Source: Vibrio maerlii (GTDB lineage: Bacteria > Pseudomonadota > Gammaproteobacteria > Enterobacterales > Vibrionaceae). From it: DNA of 64,000 bases. Positions 53,274 through 63,850 of the stretch are shown here, one piece after another. Position numbers and translations under genes: made by a program. How positions within the stretch are numbered: position 1 is the first letter of the stretch; the number at the start of each line of letters is the position of its first letter. Below the pieces are notes generated by a model that saw only the letters and a list, made by a program, of their open reading frames with translations, ran no database searches and was not told the DNA's origin. The stretch covers positions 245,658 to 309,657 of the forward strand of contig NZ_QRHC01000007.1 in the NCBI RefSeq assembly GCF_003415655.1. The letters run 5' to 3'.

Positions 53274-55223
53274 TTAGACGAACTCGATTCGATTCTTACC
53301 AAGCGCTTTTGCTCGATAAAGCGCTTGGTCTGCCTGATTGAACAGAGAATCCATATCATGCTGCATTTCACGAGCAGATAGATAACGATTAACGCCTATC
53401 GAAGCGGTGACCACAATCTCATTCCCTTCAAGATAAAACGGTTGTTCGGATAGGCTTTCTCCGAGTTGATTGATACGAGGTATGAGGTTGTGATTGCCTT
53501 TTAATATGCAAACAAACTCTTCACCACCCCAACGTACGATCGAATCCTGAACCTCAATTATCTGCTCAAGCTTTGATGCGGTTTGTGTGAGAATCATATC
53601 GCCAATAACATGGCCATGGGTATCATTGATTTGCTTAAAGTTGTCTAAATCTATAACTGCAAGATGATAAATATCGCTTTCATTGGTCTGCACAATCTCA
53701 TCGATACTCTTTTCGAGAAAGCGGCGGTTTCCTAACCCCGTTAAAGGGTCCTTGAGGTTAACTTTTTTAAGTTCAATATTCTGAGCTCGGGTTTTGAACG
53801 CGTGTGCGAGAACGATTGCCAGCCCCATGATTAACGATATTGTTAGGGTCACAATAACGCGCGTCCGTGTTTGCTGTTGTTCCAGTATCACACCGGCGAG
53901 CTTCTTTTCGGAATTGGCGAGCTCAAAGTCTTGCTGCAACGCTTGTGTCTCAAAAAACTGCTGTACCAAATAGAGCTCACTTTGTCTCTTATCAAATAAC
54001 AGAGCCTTGTTTGCATCATGATAACTCATGAAATAGACCAAAGAGGCTTGATGGTTACCAAGTTGCTGATGAAGTTCCGCCAATAATTTGTGTGAACGAA
54101 TAATCCAGTTTCTCAACCCAAATTGTTCAAAAATGGTTGCCGCCTTTTCAATATCGAGCTTTGCCTGATGTACATTTCCTAGTGCCATATTGGCTTGAGC
54201 AAGGTTTTGTAAGCACTGGCCGTGTTCGGTTGGGAAGTTGTTGACCTCGGGTTTATTGATACATTCCAGGGCTAATTCTGCGGCTTGAGGGTACTTTTCT
54301 TCTAGAAGTAACACATCGCCTTTAGCCTGCAAAAAGATAAGCTCAAGGCGCTTGGAAGGATTGTCAGAGAGGTAGCTTTGTGCCTTATTAATTGAGACTC
54401 GCGCATTTTTTGCATCTTGCATGTTGTAGTAAACAAAGGATTGATTGCTATGCAGGATGAGCATTACTCCATTTTCGATCAAATCTCCGTTTTCATAGCT
54501 CTTTTTGGCGAGTTCCATAAACTCAAGTGCTTTTGACCAATCTTCAAGGAAGATATAAATAAGCGCCATGTTTGATAGCAGCTTGGCATTATAGATATGA
54601 TTTGGGTAGCGCTTACCGAGTTTGATGCCTAAATGAAAATAACGTTGAGCGTCTACCAGTTCTGCTCGGTCATTGGCGATAACTCCTGCGGTGTTATAGG
54701 CCTTAATAAGCAGGGAATCATAGTTAATCGAATTAGCAATCCTGATCGCTTTCTCGATGGTGATTGAAGCCTCATTTAGCTGACCTAATTTAATGTGCTC
54801 AATAGCGAGCTCTGCTAGAGACTCTGCGTGAACCCATTCCAGTTGATGAGCGTCTGCAATCTCGTTTAAGTCTTTGGAAAGCGCCATTACTTGACCATTT
54901 TGTCCACGATGTTGGGCAATGTTGGCAAGGGTCATTAGGCGATAAGCTTTGAGCTCGGGAGCATGCTTAAAGGCTCCTCGTAACTCAAGTTGAGTGAGTT
55001 TACGCTCCGCTGCTTGAGCGTCGTTACGCGACAGATTTCGTGTTTCTAGAACTTTCTCTCCAAATGGGAGGGTTCGTACGTAATCCTCTGGAGAAAAGGT
55101 TACAGTCGTGCTTACTTCGGTGCTTTCAGGCTCGTTCAGCTTAAAAGGTTCCAAGACATAAAATGCAATCAGTATTGAACTGATTATGATTAGCGCGATT
55201 GTTTTTATTGGGTTGTGCTTCAT
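53274..55223 (-). CDS. TPR-GGDEF diguanylate cyclase
   Basis: A 649-residue protein. N-terminal membrane helix (ALIIISSILIAFYVLEPF), then a long region with about seven tetratricopeptide-like repeats (about 70-420, for example ALIYIFLEDWSKALEFMELA). A second helix (RVIVTLTISLIMGLAIVLAHA, about 455-475) and a GGDEF domain follow. The signature is GGEEF in IVRWGGEEFVC. The residue pattern five before is EVQD, not RxxD, so no feedback site. The TPR domain is periplasmic by topology and should bind a partner protein. AAG GGT-like ribosome site is not obvious. Confidence 0.88.
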   Translation of the reverse strand: MKHNPIKTIALIIISSILIAFYVLEPFKLNEPESTEVSTTVTFSPEDYVRTLPFGEKVLETRNLSRNDAQAAERKLTQLELRGAFKHAPELKAYRLMTLANIAQHRGQNGQVMALSKDLNEIADAHQLEWVHAESLAELAIEHIKLGQLNEASITIEKAIRIANSINYDSLLIKAYNTAGVIANDRAELVDAQRYFHLGIKLGKRYPNHIYNAKLLSNMALIYIFLEDWSKALEFMELAKKSYENGDLIENGVMLILHSNQSFVYYNMQDAKNARVSINKAQSYLSDNPSKRLELIFLQAKGDVLLLEEKYPQAAELALECINKPEVNNFPTEHGQCLQNLAQANMALGNVHQAKLDIEKAATIFEQFGLRNWIIRSHKLLAELHQQLGNHQASLVYFMSYHDANKALLFDKRQSELYLVQQFFETQALQQDFELANSEKKLAGVILEQQQTRTRVIVTLTISLIMGLAIVLAHAFKTRAQNIELKKVNLKDPLTGLGNRRFLEKSIDEIVQTNESDIYHLAVIDLDNFKQINDTHGHVIGDMILTQTASKLEQIIEVQDSIVRWGGEEFVCILKGNHNLIPRINQLGESLSEQPFYLEGNEIVVTASIGVNRYLSAREMQHDMDSLFNQADQALYRAKALGKNRIEFV

Positions 55224-55310
55224 TCGTCCAACAGCAGCATAGATTGTTTACCGGTGCAGTATATCATTCTATATGTTGCTGTTGAATATTTATCCTTAAC
55301 AGGAGGAAGT

Positions 55311-56180
55311 TTAATATGCATGAACGCCTAACGGGCGGAGCAAGGGCGGCAGTATTGAGTCAAGGTTGTCGATTTCATCGTGCTCGACATGAATCAATGT
55401 TAAACCGTGTTTCTCGTATATCGCTGTTATCTCAGCCCTTTTTTTATCGCTAATAGCGCCTTCGTCATTTCCCCAAAATTGCAGATACGCATTGGCGGCA
55501 GGTAGGTAAAAATCGGAGATGACATTGTCTGAGATAGGCAGTTGGCGTTCATAAGCGTGAGCTACAGCATTCATATATAGCCAATTGTCAATCAACAGTT
55601 CGCCGACAGATCGCACATAATGTCCGTCCAAGGTTCGGTGCTTGGCAGAGAACTTTTGTCTAAAGCTTGAGAATGAGCGATCGGTTGAGTGTGCTTCGGC
55701 ATCTTTACCAGAGAACTCACTGACAGTTTGTTTGAGGCGAACATTACGTATTATGGAATCGTGCCAAATGACGAACTGATTCTGCGTTTCTTCGTGTGTC
55801 TTTTGTTCACCACCAACCGTTGCTCCAAGCGGTGTTAACTGCCAGCCTGACTCTGTTTTCTGTAACCAACCGAGCTCTTTAAACAGCTGATTTATCTTCT
55901 TTGCGTTGAGCTTGAAGCGTTCTCCTACTTGAGTAGCAGTTAAATGGCTGTGATTCGTTGTATCGTCATCAATGATGAGGTTTTCTGGCCAAACGATAAA
56001 GCGGCCAAACTTGGTATGGTCCACATATTCACCACCAAACTTTTCACCCTTCTCAGTCAGCAACCAAGCGTCGTCGAATCGGTTGATGTAGCCAGCGCTG
56101 CGTAATTGTGAAAAAAGTTGTTTAGGCTCTAATTCCTTAAGTTTGGCTAAAGCAGAAGTGGATACTTTATTACTCATCAT
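55311..56180 (-). CDS. Duplicated winged-helix-like protein with nuclease-like C-terminus
   Basis: A 289-residue protein not tied to a named family. The first 150 residues hold two similar modules. Each has LF..L...G, then W.LT..G...GGE, then F-[IV]-[IV]-W: AWLLTEKGEKFGGEY with RFIVWPENLI (about 39-70), and GWQLTPLGATVGGEQ with QFVIWHDSII (about 117-149). These resemble phage antirepressor KilAC-like or winged-helix modules. The C-terminal part (VGELLIDNWLYMNAVAH, SDFYLPAANAYLQFWG, then KRAEITAIYEKHGL) looks like a PD-(D/E)XK nuclease, but the position where the catalytic Glu is expected is Gln (YLQFW). So it may be a binding-only relative. It could be a DNA-repair or defence helper. Confidence 0.6.
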   Translation of the reverse strand: MMSNKVSTSALAKLKELEPKQLFSQLRSAGYINRFDDAWLLTEKGEKFGGEYVDHTKFGRFIVWPENLIIDDDTTNHSHLTATQVGERFKLNAKKINQLFKELGWLQKTESGWQLTPLGATVGGEQKTHEETQNQFVIWHDSIIRNVRLKQTVSEFSGKDAEAHSTDRSFSSFRQKFSAKHRTLDGHYVRSVGELLIDNWLYMNAVAHAYERQLPISDNVISDFYLPAANAYLQFWGNDEGAISDKKRAEITAIYEKHGLTLIHVEHDEIDNLDSILPPLLRPLGVHAY

Positions 56181-56300
56181 CTAGTCTCAACGGATTAACA
56201 ACTCAGTAAGTATATCCAAAAGTCTGAAAAGTATCGTGTTTTCATTCACTTTCAGTCACACTGTTAAACTTTGCTTGCTCATAATTAAATCGAGAAAACC

Positions 56301-57185
56301 ATGTCAGTCGCTAGTGCTCTCCGTCTGCTGTTATTAGCAGCGATCTGGGGCGGATCATTTATATTCACTCGTATCGCCGCCAATTCTTTAGGCCCTGCTT
56401 ATCTTATTGAGGCAAGGGTGTTTTTTGCTGCGATAAGCTTGTTTATTGTCGCTATCTATCTGAAAAAGAAATTAAAGTTTTCAGCTAACCCAAAACATTT
56501 CTTTATGATGGGGCTATTTAACTCTGCGCTTCCGTTCTTTTTATTTGCCTATTCTGCGCAGACATTAAATGCATCAACCTTGTCGATCTTGAATTCCACT
56601 GCCGCTATTTGGGGGGCAATTATTGCTTTCTTTTGGCATAAGACACCGCTAACGAGCAAAAAAATGACGGGGTTAGTGATCGGTATTATCGGTGTTGCAG
56701 TGCTGGTGGGTTGGGATGCAGCCAAGATAGGAGAGGGAGCTACAAGCGCAATTGTTGCCGGGATCATGGCGGCATTTTGTTATGGTCTTGCTACCAACTA
56801 TGCCATCAACGCACCAAAGGTTTCTTCGTTTGATAATGCACACGGCAGCATGTGGGCGGCCACGTTGCTCGCTATACCGTTACTTCCATTTATTCCAATA
56901 CGAGAAACGCCTACCTTTGAGGTTGCGACCTCAGTGATCGCGTTGGGCGTCGTGTGTACGGCGCTGGCGTACCTGATCTATTTCCGCTTAATTCAAGATA
57001 TCGGTGCGTCATCGACACTGTCTGTCACCTTCCTGATTCCTGTGTTCGGTATTTTATGGGGTAATTTAGTACTGGATGAGCAGATAGGATGGAACACACT
57101 AATTGGTGCGTTGATGGTCTTATCAGGAACCATGTTAGTAACGGGTTTTTCTATCACTAATCTTGTGAAGAGTCGTAAACAATAA
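56301..57185 (+). CDS. EamA/DMT-family transporter
   Basis: A 294-residue protein with ten membrane helices in two EamA repeats. Typical stretches: LLLLAAIWGGSFIFTRIAANSLGP, LNSTAAIWGAIIAFFW, FCYGLATNYAIN and TFLIPVFGILWGNLVLDEQI. It belongs to the drug/metabolite exporter superfamily, with substrates usually amino acids or similar. Monocistronic, ended by a strong terminator. Exact substrate unknown. Confidence 0.85.
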   Translation: MSVASALRLLLLAAIWGGSFIFTRIAANSLGPAYLIEARVFFAAISLFIVAIYLKKKLKFSANPKHFFMMGLFNSALPFFLFAYSAQTLNASTLSILNSTAAIWGAIIAFFWHKTPLTSKKMTGLVIGIIGVAVLVGWDAAKIGEGATSAIVAGIMAAFCYGLATNYAINAPKVSSFDNAHGSMWAATLLAIPLLPFIPIRETPTFEVATSVIALGVVCTALAYLIYFRLIQDIGASSTLSVTFLIPVFGILWGNLVLDEQIGWNTLIGALMVLSGTMLVTGFSITNLVKSRKQ

Positions 57186-57189
57186 CAAA

Positions 57190-57236
57190 AGCCCCACTCT
57201 CTATGCTTTAGATAACTTTAGAGAGTGGGGCTCTTT
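57190..57236. terminator. Bidirectional terminator between eamA-type gene and fghA
   Basis: A 14-bp stem, AGCCCCACTCTCTA (57190-57203) with TAGAGAGTGGGGCT (57219-57232), has a 15-nt loop and a T-rich tail in both directions. Confidence 0.82.
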
Positions 57237-57273
57237 ATTAATCAATGTATTTTAGGACGGGACAAATGAGAAT

Positions 57274-58119
57274 CTACTGTTTCAAGTAAGCGGCATGAAA
57301 CTCAAGGTGTTGATCAATGAAGCTAGAAATGAAGTAGTAGCTATGGTCATAGCCAGGCTGCATTCTTAGCTCTAAATCCGTGTCGTATTCTTTTGCCGCT
57401 TCGACTAACAACTCGGGTTTTAATTGCTCCGTTAAGAAGTTATCCGCATCACCTTGATCAACTAAGATTGGTAGGTTGACATTGTTGGTGCGGAGCAGTT
57501 CACAGCTATCGTATTGCTTCCATTGTTCAACATCACTGCCAAGATAAGCGCTGAACGCTTTTTGGCCCCAAGGGCATTGCATTGGGTGCGTGATTGGGCT
57601 GAATGCTGAAATCGAACGGTAGCTGTGCGGATTCTTGATACCGATCGTAATGGCACCATGGCCGCCCATGCTGTGTCCAGAGATAGAACGAACAGAGGTG
57701 ACCGGGAAGTTTGCTTCAATCACTTCTGGCAGCTCTTGCGTAATGTAATCGTACATACGGTAGTGCTTATCCCACGGAGCTTGAGTTGCGTTTAGATAGA
57801 AGCCTGCGCCTTGACCTAAATCGTAACCTTCATCATCAGCCACACCTTCTCCGCGCGGGCTCGTATCGGGTGCGACAATCGCAATACCCAGTTCAGCAGC
57901 CTTCTTAAACGCACCAGCCTTCTGCATAAAGTTCTCGTCGGTACAGGTTAAGCCAGATAACCAGTAAACAACCGGAACCGGATTTGAGGCATTTGCGTTC
58001 GGTGGTAAGAAGATCGCAAAGCGAGTGCTAACGTTAAGAGAATCAGAGTGATGGGTGTACTGCTTGTGCCAACCACCAGCGACTTTCGCTTGGCTGATGT
58101 TTTGAAGATCTTGTGCCAT
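57274..58119 (-). CDS. fghA: S-formylglutathione hydrolase
   Basis: Second step of glutathione-dependent formaldehyde detoxification: S-formylglutathione to formate and glutathione. It has 281 residues from ATG 58119 (AGGA upstream), like E. coli FrmB/YeiG. Esterase-D fold motifs: WLSGLTCTDENFMQKAG (oxyanion hole), ISGHSMGGHGA (nucleophile Ser), QGDADNFL (Asp) and PGYDHSYYFISSF (His). It is downstream of adhC, from which it is separated by a weak terminator. A longer frame to 58263 is rejected. Confidence 0.93.
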   Translation of the reverse strand: MAQDLQNISQAKVAGGWHKQYTHHSDSLNVSTRFAIFLPPNANASNPVPVVYWLSGLTCTDENFMQKAGAFKKAAELGIAIVAPDTSPRGEGVADDEGYDLGQGAGFYLNATQAPWDKHYRMYDYITQELPEVIEANFPVTSVRSISGHSMGGHGAITIGIKNPHSYRSISAFSPITHPMQCPWGQKAFSAYLGSDVEQWKQYDSCELLRTNNVNLPILVDQGDADNFLTEQLKPELLVEAAKEYDTDLELRMQPGYDHSYYFISSFIDQHLEFHAAYLKQ

Positions 58120-58185
58120 GAGCTTTCCTAGTATCGCGTGTTTAAAATGAAATGCTTGAAATTGATAAGTTTGCGAGCGTGTCAC

Positions 58186-58222
58186 TAAAAGATAAGCCCC
58201 ACAGCTTAACTGTGGGGCTTTA
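58186..58222 (-). terminator. Hairpin between adhC and fghA
   Basis: An 11-bp stem, AAGCCCCACAG (58194-58204) with CTGTGGGGCTT (58210-58220), has a 5-nt loop; - strand tail ATCTTTTAG is only fair. It may attenuate read-through from adhC to fghA. Confidence 0.6.
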
Positions 58223-58225
58223 AGA

Positions 58226-59884
<1,659 letters not shown>

Positions 59885-60361
59885 ATGAAAATAACGAAAC
59901 AACGTCGTCGGAATAACCAGAAAGGCATAACGATCACTGAATTTTCCTTAGTTGCTACCGTGTTCTTTTTATTCTTGTTTGCGGTCATTGATTTGGGTTT
60001 GTTTAGCTACGTAAAAATGACTATGCAACATTCTGTAAGAGAAGGGGCTAGATATGCGATCACTGGTTTGTCTGATCTTGACCCTGATGAAACTTCTAAC
60101 CGAGAAGCTGCGATTCTTCAAAAGATAGATTCCTCTTCAAATGGTCTTTTGTCCAGGGTTATGAATGTCGAAGACGTCCGTGTTACAGATATCAACGGTA
60201 ATACATTATCAGGCTTCGGTGGTCCAGGTGATCTGATTGTAATTCACCTTGATTGTGAGTGGGCAACAACAAGCCCCTTCATTTATCCCATGCTACCTGA
60301 TGGTAAGTACCAGTTTACCGTCAGTGCAGCAATGAAGAACGAGACGTTTGATGTCTTATGA
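59885..60361 (+). CDS. TadE-like pseudopilin of Flp/Tad pilus type
   Basis: A 158-residue protein. The N-terminus RRRNNQKGITITEFSLVATVFFLFLFAVIDLG has the G-x4-E type prepilin-peptidase site followed by a hydrophobic helix (quoted as GITITEFSLVATVF), and the next stretch (QHSVREGARYAITGL) is diagnostic for TadE. The rest is a small globular domain. The start is uncertain: ATG 59885 or GTG 59867, neither with a strong ribosome site. It is first of three Tad-like genes with no tadA/B/C, flp or rcp genes nearby. Confidence 0.78.
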   Translation: MKITKQRRRNNQKGITITEFSLVATVFFLFLFAVIDLGLFSYVKMTMQHSVREGARYAITGLSDLDPDETSNREAAILQKIDSSSNGLLSRVMNVEDVRVTDINGNTLSGFGGPGDLIVIHLDCEWATTSPFIYPMLPDGKYQFTVSAAMKNETFDVL

Positions 60362-60385
60362 CTTGACTGAACTAGAGGCATATAG

Positions 60386-60937
60386 ATGAAAACCTCACGC
60401 TTGATGAAGCTGAAACAAAAGGGCTTGGCAGCTGTCGAGTCAGTAATAGTTATACCTATTTTTCTGTTGCTTGTTGTAGGCATTTTTGAGCTCACAATGG
60501 TCATGCATGCCAACCACATTGTAATCAGTTTAAGTCGAGAGGCCGGTAACATTGTTTCACGCTCTAGTACCGATTCCCCCCAAGATATAATGGATACAAT
60601 GGCCTTAGCATCAGGAGATTTAGACCTAACTCAAGACGGTGCTATGTATATCACTTCAGTTGTCGGTCAATCGTCGGGCGATGATCCATATGTGAGTGAG
60701 CAAGTCCGTTGGGGGAACGCTGGTATTCCCGAAAATAGCGATATCTGGTCAGGGTGTTCCACATGGGTCAATGATGTGTGTGACTTACCCGAGTCAAAAC
60801 AGACTATTTCCAACTTAGGTATGACTTTAGCTGAGGGTGAATCGGTCTATGTGGTTGAGGTGATGTATCGCTACTCATCAGTCTATGACCTGTTATTCGA
60901 TGGGGACATTGTTCTATCTGATACAACATATATGTAG
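60386..60937 (+). CDS. TadF/TadE-like minor pseudopilin
   Basis: A 183-residue protein with a similar start: KQKGLAAVESVIVIPIFLLL, again Gly before a helix with Glu at position five, then HANHIVISLSREAGNIVSRS. The periplasmic part has two Cys (WSGCSTWVNDVCDLP) that may form a disulphide. AGAGG lies 7 nt before ATG 60386. TadF is the best match by context and length. Function: minor pilin or assembly factor for a Tad machine that is not in this window. Confidence 0.72.
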   Translation: MKTSRLMKLKQKGLAAVESVIVIPIFLLLVVGIFELTMVMHANHIVISLSREAGNIVSRSSTDSPQDIMDTMALASGDLDLTQDGAMYITSVVGQSSGDDPYVSEQVRWGNAGIPENSDIWSGCSTWVNDVCDLPESKQTISNLGMTLAEGESVYVVEVMYRYSSVYDLLFDGDIVLSDTTYM

Positions 60938-60953
60938 GGCGAGAGGAGTGTCT

Positions 60954-62315
60954 ATGAAAAGGAAAATAATGCGATTCAGAGGGCTGGTCGCTGTGCTTTC
61001 GATCTTAGTATTGCCCGTATTATTCATTTTTGCAGGAATGGCGATTGACACATCACGAGCTTACATTGTTAAAGCGAAAATGTTGTCTGCCGTCGATGCT
61101 GCTGGCTTAGCAGCAGCTAGAGCTGTTGCTAATGGAGAGAGTGAAGGTAGAGCTGCAGCACGTAAGTACTTTACGGCTAATATGCCTACAGGTTTTTATG
61201 ACGCGACAGCAACCCTTGATAGTGTAACCTTTACCTCAGACACCGCAGGTAATATTGAGGTTGACCTTGACGCATCCGCAACCATGCCAACCACCTTCCT
61301 TAAACTTGCAGGTATTTCAGAGCTTAACCCACTTGCTGAAGCCGCAACAATTAGGCGACCTGTAGATTTAGCATTAGTGATTGATAACTCGAGCTCATTA
61401 TTTTTAGGTACGGACGTTACTCAAGATGTTATTGATAGATCTAAAGACTTCGTTGGTAAATTTAATGAGCAATTTGATCGTATTGCATTAGTTAATTATG
61501 CCGCTGGAGCACAAGTGCCAATAAGCTTGAATACAACCAGAGGCTACAATCGCACTAACGTCAATACGGCGATAAATGGTTTTACATTCAGTACAGGCGG
61601 TGAATACCACTATACAAACGCGTCTGAAGGTTTTTATCTCGCACTAGAGCAATTAAGGAACGCATCGACACCGGCAAACCTTCAAGTGATCGTATTTTTT
61701 ACTGATGGTGCACCAAACACTTTTGCGAGTCGCTTTAGAGTTGCGGGTAGTGATAGGGTTGGTGCGATAAGAACCAGCGATGGTAGTTCAGGAACCCCTA
61801 ATGGTTTGTGGCGTATAAACCAGATGGCAACAGTGGTTTCTAATGCTAACCACGGAAGCAATATTGATGACGAACTCATGAGTTTACCACAGTATTACAC
61901 AGCACATGATTCGACCGCGACCGAATTCAATGTACTTAACCCGCTGCATCCAAACCGTCCAGTGACACAATATGATCCTGATAGTGATTCTGCCGCTGAT
62001 CTCTTTGTTAAAGTGAATCGTGTTTCAAGAAACCTCGTGGAAGATATGGCGGAAGCGGCTCGTATTGCAGATATATACGTTTTCACCTTAGGTTTAGGTT
62101 CGGCTTTAACTGACACCTCTGGACCGGATGCGGAAAAAGGAGAGGATCTTCTGCTTCGAATGGCAAACTCTCCTAAATTATTGGATGACAACACCTTGAA
62201 AGATGATTACAAATCCAACCAGCTCAACGGTGTATACTGTCACGCAGTCGATGAAGATGCATTAGGACCATGTTTTGATGAAATGCTCGATGTTATTATT
62301 CGACTCACGATGTGA
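60954..62315 (+). CDS. TadG-like VWA-domain protein
   Basis: A 453-residue protein. The N-terminus (FRGLVAVLSILVLPVLFIFAG, then AIDTSRAYIVKAKMLSAVDA) is the Tad_N/TadE-G-like signal anchor. From about 135 there is a von Willebrand A domain: DLALVIDNSSSLFL (MIDAS D-x-S-x-S) and VIVFFTDGAPN. An insert with NHGSNIDDELMSLPQYY and several Cys near the C-terminus (YCHAVDEDALGPCFDEM) follow. GAGAGGAG lies 5 nt before ATG 60954; a longer frame from 60885 is rejected. VWA TadG proteins may bind metals and other proteins in adhesion. Confidence 0.82.
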   Translation: MKRKIMRFRGLVAVLSILVLPVLFIFAGMAIDTSRAYIVKAKMLSAVDAAGLAAARAVANGESEGRAAARKYFTANMPTGFYDATATLDSVTFTSDTAGNIEVDLDASATMPTTFLKLAGISELNPLAEAATIRRPVDLALVIDNSSSLFLGTDVTQDVIDRSKDFVGKFNEQFDRIALVNYAAGAQVPISLNTTRGYNRTNVNTAINGFTFSTGGEYHYTNASEGFYLALEQLRNASTPANLQVIVFFTDGAPNTFASRFRVAGSDRVGAIRTSDGSSGTPNGLWRINQMATVVSNANHGSNIDDELMSLPQYYTAHDSTATEFNVLNPLHPNRPVTQYDPDSDSAADLFVKVNRVSRNLVEDMAEAARIADIYVFTLGLGSALTDTSGPDAEKGEDLLLRMANSPKLLDDNTLKDDYKSNQLNGVYCHAVDEDALGPCFDEMLDVIIRLTM

Positions 62316-62454
62316 AGAATGGCTTAAACAGCTGTGAAATGCTCTTAAATGAACAAAAATTCTAATTTATGTGAGATTAATCACCGCAATTCCTTTATAG
62401 TGCGGAGCTAAATTAAATTTCACTCTATTTTGTAGTTTGTTTAAGGGCGTTACC

Positions 62455-63741
62455 ATGTCATTTTCATCTCAAGGCTTCGCACCAGAAGTCGTTAAAGCTC
62501 TAACCGAATGCGGTTATGAAAAACTGACTCCGATTCAGCAACAAGCTATCCCTCTGGCTCGTAAAGGCCACGATATTTTTGCAACCGCACAAACCGGTAC
62601 CGGTAAAACAGCGGCTTTCTCATTGCCTGTTATTCAGCAGCTACTCGATAGCGGCAAACAACCGTCCCCACGTACTGCTCGAGCGTTGATTCTTGCTCCA
62701 ACCCGTGAACTTGCGGCTCAGATCGCCGATAACATTAAAGAATATGCTAAGTTCACAAACCTCAATATTGCTGCCGTATACGGTGGTAACAAGATGTCGA
62801 CTCAAGAGCGTCAGCTGGAAAAAGGTGTTGATGTACTAGTCGCGACGCCAGGTCGTCTTGCTGAGCATATCGAAGAAGAGAACGTATCTGTTCGTGACCT
62901 TGAGTTCTTGGTATTCGATGAGGCTGACCGTATGTTGGATATGGGCTTTATCAATGCGATTCGCAATATCATGATGGAAGTAGAATCCGCTCCGCAGATC
63001 ATGATGTTCTCTGCAACAACCTCTAGTCAGCTGAATCAGCTTTCTATCGATATCTTACGTAAACCCAAGCGTATTATGGTTGAGCGTGCGAACTCGACTG
63101 CAAATACGGTGGCACACGTTGTATACCCAGTCGATCAAGAGCGTAAAACAGAACTGCTTTCTGAGTTGATTGGCCGTAAGAACTGGCAACAAGTTTTAGT
63201 GTTTGTTAATTACAAAGAGACTGCAAACGAGATCGTGAAAGAGCTTAAGCTCGATGGTATTAAAGCAGTACTTTGTCATGGTGATAAAGCACAGAGTGCA
63301 CGTCGTCGTGCACTTGATGAGTTTAAAGAAGGTAAAGCTCGTGTGATGGTTGCAACGGATGTTGCTGCACGCGGTCTAGATATTGAAGATTTACCACATG
63401 TAATCAACTACGACATGCCTTTCCTAGCGGAAGATTATGTTCACCGTATCGGTCGTACAGGTCGTGCAGGTAAGCGTGGTCATGCAGTGTCGTTTGTAAG
63501 CCGTGAAGAAGAGCTAACGCTGGTTCAGGTTGAAAACCTAATCAAGCAACGCATTCGTCGTGTTGAACAACCAGGTTACGAGCCTAAGAGTCGTGATGCT
63601 TATGTAGATAAGCTAAACTCAAAACCTGCCTTTAAGAACCGCCAAGGTCGTCGTAATAACCCGACGCAGCCGAATACAGACCAAGCGTCTGCGGAACGTC
63701 GTTTAGCGATGATTAACCGCCTGAAGGCGCGTCGTAAGTAG
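62455..63741 (+). CDS. rhlE: RhlE-type DEAD-box RNA helicase
   Basis: A 428-residue helicase for ribosome assembly or mRNA turnover at low temperature. From ATG 62455 (AAGGG upstream): SFSSQGFAPEVVKALTECGY, Q motif LTPIQQQAIP, motif I TAQTGTGKT, PTRELA, DEAD, SAT, ATDVAARGLDIEDLPHVINY, HRIGRTGRAG. The basic tail (QGRRNNPTQPNTDQASAERR) has the arginine-rich character of RhlE. A TTG at 62437 is a less likely start. No terminator with a good + strand T-run follows directly. Confidence 0.88.
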   Translation: MSFSSQGFAPEVVKALTECGYEKLTPIQQQAIPLARKGHDIFATAQTGTGKTAAFSLPVIQQLLDSGKQPSPRTARALILAPTRELAAQIADNIKEYAKFTNLNIAAVYGGNKMSTQERQLEKGVDVLVATPGRLAEHIEEENVSVRDLEFLVFDEADRMLDMGFINAIRNIMMEVESAPQIMMFSATTSSQLNQLSIDILRKPKRIMVERANSTANTVAHVVYPVDQERKTELLSELIGRKNWQQVLVFVNYKETANEIVKELKLDGIKAVLCHGDKAQSARRRALDEFKEGKARVMVATDVAARGLDIEDLPHVINYDMPFLAEDYVHRIGRTGRAGKRGHAVSFVSREEELTLVQVENLIKQRIRRVEQPGYEPKSRDAYVDKLNSKPAFKNRQGRRNNPTQPNTDQASAERRLAMINRLKARRK

Positions 63742-63813
63742 ATTCTAGGTTTTAGAGTCTAGAACGCTTCGCTAGTGGAAAACTAGATATCTAGATTCTT
63801 AAACCGAAGGTGG

Positions 63814-63843
63814 AAAAAGGGTTGACACGTTCACGTCAACCCT
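63814..63843 (-). terminator. Terminator for a - strand gene beyond the window
   Basis: Stem AGGGTTGAC (63818-63826) with GTCAACCCT (63835-63843). The U-run is on the - strand (TTTTTCC from bases 63818-63812). So the repeat tract to its right would lie in the 3' end of a transcript coming from outside the window. Confidence 0.6.
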
Positions 63844-63850
63844 CAAAATT

